From positions 1-45,684 of the IMG/VR virus record IMGVR_UViG_3300027503_000029: 45,684 nt of DNA, one strand, 5' to 3'. This stretch comes from a virus. Position numbers and translations under genes: made by a program. Positions 7,171 to 14,700 of this stretch are shown here, in pieces (the stretch's first letter is position 1; each line of letters opens with the position of its first letter). The notes beneath the pieces were generated by a model. The model saw only the letters and a program-made list of their open reading frames with translations. It was not told the origin of the DNA and made no database searches.

Positions 7171-7416
7171 ATGCCTGACGACACACCCCTATCATCGAGC
7201 GGCGTGAACCCATTTAGGGCACCGCCTCAACACGTCTGCTGGTCATGTCAGATGGGACACTCAGGCCAGCCGGTATCGCTCACGCCTGACCTGCTGTTGC
7301 CAGTGTGTCGCACCTGCTGGCTGAAGATGAGCCAGTTCGAGCGGATCACCATCGCGATTCAGTTTCACGACCGCGACGATTCGAGTAAGCCGATACGGTT
7401 TCAGAGTGACAACTGA
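7171..7416 (+). CDS. Small zinc-finger-like protein, 81 aa
   Basis: Two Cys pairs, CWSCQMG and VCRTCWLKM, about 25 residues apart suggest one treble-clef-type zinc site. The C-terminus FHDRDDSSKPIRFQSDN is charged. The upstream SD is poor. It is the last gene before the promoter region at 7.45 kb. Function unknown. Confidence 0.55.
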   Translation: MPDDTPLSSSGVNPFRAPPQHVCWSCQMGHSGQPVSLTPDLLLPVCRTCWLKMSQFERITIAIQFHDRDDSSKPIRFQSDN

Positions 7417-7446
7417 GGCAACTGACATTTGTGACAAAAAATACTA

Positions 7447-7475
7447 TTGACATTGTTTTGAAGGGGCGATAATGT
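7447..7475 (+). promoter_or_regulatory. Sigma70-like promoter
   Basis: A perfect -35 TTGACA (7447-7452) with either TAATGT (7470-7475) at 17-bp spacing or GATAAT (7468-7473) at 15-bp spacing. It lies in a 142-bp AT-richer gap and points at the 7559 gene. The predicted start, near 7481-7484, places a hairpin at the very 5' end of the transcript. Confidence 0.7.
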
Positions 7476-7486
7476 TACACGCATGA

Positions 7487-7506
7487 GGCCCGTTGAGGGA
7501 CGGGCC
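7487..7506 (+). promoter_or_regulatory. UGAGGG-loop hairpin, copy 2
   Basis: GGCCCGT (7487-7493), loop TGAGGG (7494-7499), ACGGGCC (7500-7506): seven perfect pairs. It would be the first structure in RNA from the 7447 promoter, 52 nt before the next ATG. It is followed by GAGAAGT, resembling copy 1. Confidence 0.7.
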
Positions 7507-7558
7507 GAGAAGTAAAATGCAACGCGACTCACGCGGGGCGAACACAGCGAGGAGATGA

Positions 7559-7900
7559 ATGATGCAAAAGACGGAATATGAGTGGTGCGTCGAGATTCAT
7601 TCAACAGACGCTGAAACTGGAGAAACGCTTGTTGAGAATCACGACTGGCGGGAATCGTTTCGAGAGTGCGTCGATTGCGTTTCTGGTCCGTGCTGCTTGA
7701 ATGGCGCCACTGGCATTGACTTGCGATACGCCATCGTGCTGGTCAAGAGGTCGTACCGCTCTGCGGATGAGTGGGCCTACGTCGACATGAAATCGCTGAC
7801 TCTTCCGGATCATTTCAGAGACTGCCTCGATGATGTCGAACTATCTCGTGTTCCGAAGCGTTTTCACGCCGAGATTGCCAAGGCGATGGCTAACACATAA
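7559..7900 (+). CDS. Hypothetical protein, 113 aa, promoter-proximal
   Basis: SD GAGGAG (7549-7554) precedes ATG ATG at 7559. Text such as EYEWCVEIHSTDAETGE and DLRYAIVLVKRSYRSADEW suggests a small alpha/beta protein with a CVDCVSGPCC cysteine cluster. It is first after the near-consensus promoter and structured leader, so it may be an early or separately regulated gene. No family recognised. Confidence 0.7.
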   Translation: MMQKTEYEWCVEIHSTDAETGETLVENHDWRESFRECVDCVSGPCCLNGATGIDLRYAIVLVKRSYRSADEWAYVDMKSLTLPDHFRDCLDDVELSRVPKRFHAEIAKAMANT

Positions 7901-7932
7901 TCCCGGCCCGATGGCTTTTCGAGGGGAATGAC

Positions 7933-8058
7933 GTGAGCGACAAATCACTACAGGACCGCCAAGCTGATGCGTTCAATCGACTGGCCGCGATCAACGAGAC
8001 TTGGATCGTAATGCCTCTGTCGACGAGTGGAAAGAAAAGGAGCAATCATGCTGAGTGA
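7933..8058 (+). CDS. Possible small protein, 41 aa
   Basis: GTG 7933 with SD GAGGGG (7921-7926). Reads VSDKSLQDRQADAFNRLA and ends NHAE, overlapping the start of the next gene out of frame. A comparable small gene precedes the paralogue on the minus strand at 39.5 kb, with the same atcatgctgagtga junction. Expression is plausible, not certain. Confidence 0.4.
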   Translation: MSDKSLQDRQADAFNRLAAINETWIVMPLSTSGKKRSNHAE

Positions 8059-8434
8059 CGAAGCTGCGAAGGCGTTGGAACGGTGGCGTGTTCTGCACGA
8101 ACAGCCGCGTCTGAATTCGAGAGAATGGTTGGAGTATTTTCAAGCATCGAAAGTGCTCTCCCCTGAGATTGCCCGCTTATACCCGCCCGGCTGGAACGAG
8201 CCGGTCACGGTCGAGGGTCTGGAAAAGTGCGGGTTCACCTTTGACAAGGAAATCGGTCATATCGCTCCTGGTGAAATGTTGTGGAGAACAGTTGAGACCT
8301 CTTGGCAAGAGTCAACATGGAGAGTTGGAGGTGCCTATGTTCTCAGGGAGATGCAACCACGCAACATGGGCGAGGTCTGGCAACTGATGGACCGGCTGGG
8401 AATCAAGCGAAAGGATGTGCAGAATGCCGAGTGA
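8048..8434 (+). CDS. Hypothetical protein with a paralogue at 39161-39535, 128 aa
   Basis: ATG 8048 is chosen for AAGGAG at 8036-8041. It starts MLSDEAAKALERWRVL and contains LYPPGWNEPVTVEGLEKCGF and PRNMGEVWQLMDRLGI. The minus-strand gene at 39.2-39.5 kb has nearly the same two blocks and N-terminus, so this is an internal duplication on opposite strands in different modules. The central parts differ. No biochemical function is known to me. Confidence 0.72.
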   Translation: MLSDEAAKALERWRVLHEQPRLNSREWLEYFQASKVLSPEIARLYPPGWNEPVTVEGLEKCGFTFDKEIGHIAPGEMLWRTVETSWQESTWRVGGAYVLREMQPRNMGEVWQLMDRLGIKRKDVQNAE

Positions 8435-8714
8435 ACTGCGAGTCGATCTGAATGGCACCCCGTACCGCGTCACGTCAGAGGATGTCGTAGCGATCTGGGC
8501 GAGACTGACCAATAAAGATCGGAGCGAGTTAGCGAAACAACTTGAACCCGCCCCACGTCGGGGTCGCCCATCTGGAGACGGAACATTCGACCTGAAGCGG
8601 GCCGAGAATCTCCGCAAGCAGGGCAAGACATACGCCGATATCGCCGCCGAACTGGGGTGCAGTTCGAGAACCGTTATCCGCAAGCTGAAGGCAGGCTGCT
8701 CGGTGTCACGTTGA
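8424..8714 (+). CDS. Helix-turn-helix DNA-binding protein, 96 aa
   Basis: ATG 8424 is preferred over 8415 because AAGGA (8411-8414) is then well spaced. It overlaps the upstream stop. The C-terminal half carries an HTH like resolvase/Hin-type domains: LRKQGKTYADIAAELGCSS then RTVIRKLKAG. The N-terminal part reads VDLNGTPYRVTSEDVVAIW. Likely a small transcriptional regulator. It ends just before a terminator and the portal gene, so it may control the late genes (inference). Confidence 0.68.
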   Translation: MPSELRVDLNGTPYRVTSEDVVAIWARLTNKDRSELAKQLEPAPRRGRPSGDGTFDLKRAENLRKQGKTYADIAAELGCSSRTVIRKLKAGCSVSR

Positions 8715-8797
8715 AGGAGGAGAAACCCGATCAATCTTCCCAATCCGCCGCCTCTGGTTAGAATCACCCGCTGAACTGGCGGCAACGGAAGCACCGA

Positions 8798-8837
8798 GAC
8801 CGCGAGACACCTGCAAGGGTCGTTTCGCGGTCTTTTT
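8798..8837 (+). terminator. Intrinsic terminator upstream of the portal gene
   Basis: GACCGCGA (8798-8805) pairs perfectly with TCGCGGTC (8825-8832) and is followed by TTTTT (8833-8837). The portal ATG is only 19 nt downstream, leaving no room for a promoter. Its left flank (GAAGCACCGAGACCGC) resembles the terminator at 16818. Confidence 0.82.
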
Positions 8838-8856
8838 GCATTGAGAGGCGTCTCAC

Positions 8857-11679
8857 ATGATCGCGGCAATGGCTCCAAACGGTAGCGGAAGTGCTACCAA
8901 GGCTGGCGGAATCGAGTTTTTCCCGGTATCCCACGTCAGCACGTTCCAAGGTCTTTCGACCACGGCGGCCAGCACATACCGCGACTACGACGTGGCGATG
9001 CGTAACAGCCTTCCGCACGCTCGCATGATGCGGGAAGATTGCTCGGTGATGGAATGCCTGGAAGCCCGACAGCGGGCCGTGGCTCTGCTCAAGTGGCACA
9101 TCCAGCCTGAGGACGATCAGAGCCAGGAGCAGAAAGACCTCGCGACCGAGATGAAACGGATACTGGAGAGGACGCCCCGGTTTATCGAGATGCGGCGTTC
9201 ACTGCTGGAAGCCATCTGGTACGGCAAGTCTGGCGTCCAGGTTCACTTCAACCGAATCCTTGTCAACGGCTACATGCGGACGGCGATCTGTAAGCAGGAC
9301 GGCAATCCAGACTCGATGGCATGGTCCCCAGTTCACGGGGACAAGATCGTGTTTCGCAATGACGACATTGCCCACCTGAAGCAAGGTCAGTATCCGTTCC
9401 AGATGGGAATCCGCATCGGTTCAAGCTGGGCCGGTAACCGACTGCCGAACGGGTACGAACCTGAGGCGATTCGGACCGCTTTCCGGGGTGAGACTGTAGA
9501 CCGCGGCATGGCCTACTTCCTGAGGCCAGACGATCGGCAGCGGTTTATTGTTCACAAGCACATGATTGAGGACGGGGCCTACGAAGACCTGTTGTCGGCT
9601 GGCTCGATTCACGGGGTAGGCGTCCGGTCCCGCATCTATTGGGACTGGCTCCAGAAACAAGAGATTCAGGCGATGCTCATCGCCTACATCGAGCGGACGC
9701 ATGGCGGTATCGAAATCTACCGCTACCCGATGGGCAACCCGGAGGCTGAGAAGGAAGCCCGTAAGGCCATCAACGGGCGAGTACCTGGACGAGCCGCCCT
9801 GCTGGTCCCGGTCCCGATGGGTGAAGATGCGTTCCAGTATGGCGTCGAACTGGTCGAGCCTGGCATGGCCGGCGTGTCTGTCCTGCAAGACCTGCTGGGA
9901 AGTTTCTTCGGACATCGCATCAAGCGGTACATCCTGGGGCAGACTCTTTCGACGGAAGCCGATGCGACCGGACTTGGCTCGGGAGTGGCGGACCTGCACC
10001 TTGAATCGTTTCTCCAGATCGTCGAGTACGACGCCACAAACCTGGAAGAGACGATCACTGATGAGATGCTGAAGCGGCTTCAGCACAACAACTTCCCCAG
10101 CTCGAAGGGCATTCACCTCCAGTTCAAGATCGACACTCAGGACGCGGACACGCAGAAGAAGCTGGAAGCCCTGCATATGGCTTGGCAGATGAACGCGAAC
10201 ATCCCGGAGCGGGAAGTGTTCGACGCCATTGGCATCAGTCCGGCGACAGAGAACGATCGAGTTCTACCGGGTCCATCTGCTGGGGGAGGTAGAGCAGCAG
10301 GTCCGGGCCAGAACCCATTTCAGCAGTCCGAAGCCTCACACGGGGCCGCTGTGAGCGTTCCGGAGCAGATTGGAGGCGACCAGCAGCCAGAGCAGTTTGA
10401 GGCCGATGGAGAGCCGGAGCGGTACGGATACGCCAGCCGGGAGCCTGACCTGCGTTCGGCCATTGCCAAGGCGGCCGCTGAGACCGATACGGAGCCGTCC
10501 GAAGCCCAGCGGATCACTGGCAACTACCGCAAGGGGCAATTCCACTGGAACGGATGGACCATCGCCATTGAGAACCCGGAAGGGTCGATTCGCCGGGGCC
10601 GCAACTCGCTCGGGGTGGAGTGGTCCCACAAGATGCCTGTTCACTACGGGTACATCCGGCGGACCGAATCGGCAGCCGATGGGGATCATGTCGACGTGTT
10701 CGTGGGGCCTGATCCGGAAAGCCCTGCGGTCTTTGTCATCGACCAGCAGAAGCCCAATGGCCGGTTTGACGAACACAAGGTCATGATCGGCTTTCTGAGC
10801 GAAAAGGACGCCATTGACGCCTACAAGGCAAGCTACTCATCCGACTGGCAGGGCCTGCGATGCGTGACGGCAATGACGGTCGAGCAGTTCGGCAACTGGC
10901 TGAATGACGGCGACACAGGCAGCCCAATCGAAGGGCAGGTAAGCAAGTACAGCCAAAAGGAATTCGACTGGAATGAGTCAGAGCATCCAAGGAACAGCCT
11001 GGGGGAGTTCGTCGAGAAGAAAGCTAAGCCCCCCCGGCCTGGATATGTGGCCATGCGTCAGGCCAAAGCTGGCGGGGAAACCTCAGAGGTCACCGGCAAG
11101 TTCTACAAGGGCGGGCACTGGATGCCGGTTCACGGCTTGCATTCAGGGAAAGAGAAGCCTGAATCCGAGCAAGGGGAATTGAAATCTCAGTCGCCTGTCG
11201 CCAATGAAAACGCCAGACCGCCGATGTCTCGCCAGTTAAGCCCAGAGCAAATTGCGGAACAGTCGGAACGCCAAGAGACAGCCGAAAGGTGGAAGCAGAT
11301 TCACGCTGGCCCGCTTGGTCATGTTCTTTCACTGGGAGATAAACCTCACCGAATCAAATTTGGTCATGGTGTGTTACAGCGATACGTCGACACAGCCAGA
11401 GCGATGGACAACCCCAACGAGAAGTTCAAGCAGGTCGCGGACGTTGCCAGGGCTATCGTCAAAGAGCATTTGCCCGGCAGTGACGATGACTACGAATACT
11501 TGGAAAGCTCGATCGTCCAAAATGCCAACGATGATGTTGGGTATTCGCCGATCACAACCCGCAAGTTTCTGAAAGACAATCCGAACGTGCTGATCGCACG
11601 CCGCTGGATCGAAGAGGCACTGGAGCAGAACCAGTCGATCGACACTCTTGCTCGCATCAACGACGCATTCTCAGCGTAG
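8857..11679 (+). CDS. Portal protein fused to a pyrophosphatase-like polyvalent module, 940 aa
   Basis: Residues ~20-480 resemble the Mu gp29/DUF935 portal family (MECLEARQRAVALLKWHI, FGHRIKRYILGQTLSTEAD, DAIGISP). Portals form the dodecameric gate at the capsid vertex. A linker follows, then residues ~553-680 match the inorganic-pyrophosphatase-like domain of polyvalent proteins: GNYRKGQFHWNGWTIAIENP, HYGYIRRTESAADGDHVDVF and DEHKVMIGFLSEKDA. The rest contains EHPRNSLGEF and YKGGHWMPVHG, short motifs common in such proteins, and a helical C-terminus. Polyvalent effectors are thought to enter the host with phage DNA. Fusion to the portal would deliver them from the vertex. GAGG at 8844 supports the start. 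Confidence 0.85.
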   Translation: MIAAMAPNGSGSATKAGGIEFFPVSHVSTFQGLSTTAASTYRDYDVAMRNSLPHARMMREDCSVMECLEARQRAVALLKWHIQPEDDQSQEQKDLATEMKRILERTPRFIEMRRSLLEAIWYGKSGVQVHFNRILVNGYMRTAICKQDGNPDSMAWSPVHGDKIVFRNDDIAHLKQGQYPFQMGIRIGSSWAGNRLPNGYEPEAIRTAFRGETVDRGMAYFLRPDDRQRFIVHKHMIEDGAYEDLLSAGSIHGVGVRSRIYWDWLQKQEIQAMLIAYIERTHGGIEIYRYPMGNPEAEKEARKAINGRVPGRAALLVPVPMGEDAFQYGVELVEPGMAGVSVLQDLLGSFFGHRIKRYILGQTLSTEADATGLGSGVADLHLESFLQIVEYDATNLEETITDEMLKRLQHNNFPSSKGIHLQFKIDTQDADTQKKLEALHMAWQMNANIPEREVFDAIGISPATENDRVLPGPSAGGGRAAGPGQNPFQQSEASHGAAVSVPEQIGGDQQPEQFEADGEPERYGYASREPDLRSAIAKAAAETDTEPSEAQRITGNYRKGQFHWNGWTIAIENPEGSIRRGRNSLGVEWSHKMPVHYGYIRRTESAADGDHVDVFVGPDPESPAVFVIDQQKPNGRFDEHKVMIGFLSEKDAIDAYKASYSSDWQGLRCVTAMTVEQFGNWLNDGDTGSPIEGQVSKYSQKEFDWNESEHPRNSLGEFVEKKAKPPRPGYVAMRQAKAGGETSEVTGKFYKGGHWMPVHGLHSGKEKPESEQGELKSQSPVANENARPPMSRQLSPEQIAEQSERQETAERWKQIHAGPLGHVLSLGDKPHRIKFGHGVLQRYVDTARAMDNPNEKFKQVADVARAIVKEHLPGSDDDYEYLESSIVQNANDDVGYSPITTRKFLKDNPNVLIARRWIEEALEQNQSIDTLARINDAFSA

Positions 11680-11698
11680 CGGCATCATCACCTGAACC

Positions 11699-11715
11699 GT
11701 CAAGCATTACTTGAC
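11699..11715. promoter_or_regulatory. Inverted repeat in the portal-polyvalent gap
   Basis: GTCAAG (11699-11704), spacer catta, CTTGAC (11710-11715). It contains TTGACA on its right side; ATTACTTGACAGTTG (11706-11720) recurs exactly at 28645-28659. It could be an operator or a promoter -35, but no -10 is convincing. Confidence 0.3.
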
Positions 11716-11746
11716 AGTTGCCACCAACAACCCAAGGCACACCGCC

Positions 11747-14700
11747 ATGTCACTCGCAACCGCAGTCGCCAACCGCATCCGTCAGGCCCTGAGCGATCCG
11801 GAGAAGTACAGCCGATGGGTCACCGTTGGCGGCCATGCCGAAGGCGGTAAGCAGCATGTCGGCGGTACGCCAATGAAGATCGGCGATGGGGGGACTGTGG
11901 AGGCTGGTCCCAGTGCATTGAAAGGCCAGAAGATCGGCGGCGTGGAATCACATGCCGAGAAGCCGCACGCGAACAGCAAGGCCCCGTGGCATCAAACGGC
12001 TGATGAGTTTGCAAAGTCAGGGGCTAAGGCATTTCGGACATCTCAGGGCAGCCTGTACGTCCACAACAACGGCCAGACGATTCGAGTCAAAACTCCTCAC
12101 ATGGGGCATGATGCGAAAGACGTCGGACTGAAACAGGGAAGCGTGCAAACCCATTTCGTCGATCCTGCAGACGCCCAGAAGGTCGGAATGTGGAACACTC
12201 TCAACGCCAGCGGGAAGAGGATCATTGTTAAAGACGGCCACATGCTGTTGACGAGCATCAATCCACAAACTGGACAGCGTGGGCTGGACGAGCGAATTGC
12301 GATCCGCTCGCACGAACCGCAGGTCGGGCTGGCACCGGTTGAGATGTTGTCTAAGTCATCCCAGGGTGATGGATGGTACAGTGGCAATCATCCGGGAAAT
12401 GCCATTACCGAAATGGTCGATCCAAAGGAAGCCCACGGGCACCTTGTAAAAGCCGCCAAGGCTTCCGGGAAAAGCGTACTTGTCCAGAAGATTGCCGATG
12501 CGATTCAATCAAGGATGATTCCACACACAACGCCGCAGGGAAACATCGACTTCAAAGATCACTACGCCCGGCGGCACAAGTCAGCCGAAGGGCAGCAGGA
12601 GTTCCGCTGGATCACCATCGGCGGTGACAGTGACGGAAAAGAGCATCACATCGGGGGAACCCACGTTCGCATTCGGTCGAAAACCGGCGAGATTGTCGCC
12701 GGGCCGGACACATTGACCGGCAAGAAAGTGAGCGAGCTGGGCAAGAAGCCTGACCATTCTGCCGATGCCGGGAAAAAGGTCAGTGAGAAGGACTCCAAGC
12801 CCAAAAGGCCGTCAGGGTATTTCAAAGGGGACCGCATCGAGTACACCGGCAAGATGGTTGATGGCTTCCACGAGTTCGAGTACATGGAAGGCCACAAGAA
12901 GGGGCAACTGGGAGTGACTGGCACTGCCCCCGATGGGACCAATCCCAATGACGGCAGGTCGGCAAGGGAGTGGAAAAAGCAGCAGGAAGAGTTCCGCAGG
13001 TTACGTGATAAGCCAGAACCTGAATCAACCGGGCAAGAATCAGAGCCGAAAGCGGAAGACTCGGATGCTAATTCCAAGTCAACGAACCGACATGGCCAGA
13101 TTCTCGATCACCTGAAGACCGGCAAACACACAAGCCTGTCTGAGTTGCGGGACGCCATTGGAGGTGACGGACTGGAGCAAGACCTGCAATCACTGGCGGA
13201 TGATGACCGAATCAGCATGCACAAGCCGCGATCTGGCGAACCTGGATTGTGGATGACACCCGAGCAGGTCAAGCGGCACGAAGAAAATCCACCTGAAGCA
13301 TCTGACGACGATTCCGGGGAAACAGAGGCTCCAACGGCCAGCGTTCCCAGAGAGTCACGGCCAGCATTGGACGACAGCAATGAAGGCGATCCGATTCCGG
13401 CAAACACTAACGAACCTCGCCAAGCGGCGGATCGACTTTTTGACGCTGAGCATGACAGCGAGTATGCGTTCGCTCGCAAGTCAGCGGTCCCAAACTTCGG
13501 ACAGGATGTTCTCGGATCGGCCCGGCACAAGCGAAACGCATGGCGAGGTCTGGCCGACGCTGAGGCAAACGGCACCGCAGTTCAACAGGTCACCAGAGAC
13601 AACCTGCTCAAGAACGAGCCGCACAACCTGATGGTGACAGCGGACAAAAATCCGCTCACGTCGCTCGCTATGTTCCACGCTTTGAAACTGTTTCCGCCTA
13701 AGCCGCCCAAGCAGACGGTAGAAGACCGTCAGCAGTACGTTGCCGAGTATCAGAACCTCAAGGCGACCGTAGAAGGTCTCGCAAAGTCAGAGATTGATCC
13801 GAATCGGGCCGTTCGTTCTGTCTTGGATCATGTTCGCAATACGATCCAAAAACTGCGAGACACTCACGGGAGGGGAAACGCCCTTGCCAATGCGATGTGC
13901 GGCATGCAGAACCCGCTATGGAAAAGCCGGGGGCGAACAGTCACCGGAAAGATGGAGGAGTTCGCCAAGGCATTGAAGGATCGATACGGGAGCATTCCGC
14001 AATCGAGCACAGCTGAAGCGAAGGAGTTCATGGGCAAGATCGCGAAGCACGCTCAGGACATTATCGAAGGTGTCAGCCTGCCTGAATCGTTTGGGCGATC
14101 TGAGGCGAAAGGCAAATCGAAGTGGTCACCTGCTGATCGATATGTTGGCAAGCCGAAACGAGTGGGCGGAAAGGACGTGGGAGCAGTTGCGTCTTCGGGA
14201 GTGGCTGCATCTAAGCATCTTGTCGATGCGTTTAAAATGAAGGCCGTTCAGTGGGGAAACAGCGTCACCGACAAAGAGCGAGAGCATCACGGTCGGCACG
14301 CGGTCGAAGCGTTTACCGATCTGGCCGACGTGTTGGGGATGAAGCCGGAAGATGTCAGTTTGAATGGAGCAGTTGCACTGGCAATTGGATCGCGAGGGGT
14401 GGGGGGGTCATCAGCGACGTATCATCCTGTATATCAGGTTATCAACCTGAATCGATCCGGTGGAGTGGGGGCACTGGCTCACGAGTGGGGGCATGCCTTC
14501 GATCACTCTTTGACAGAATTCGGAACATCCAATGACGGAGAGAAAATAGATGCCAGCTACGCCAGCGAGACCCTCTCACGAAGAGATGCCATCCGAGAAC
14601 ACTCTGCCAGCGGATGGGTGAAATCACCAGCAGGGGAGGCGGCCAGGGCACGGTTTGACAAAGCCTATCCACCGCTGAGCGATTCCGAGAAAGAATACGC

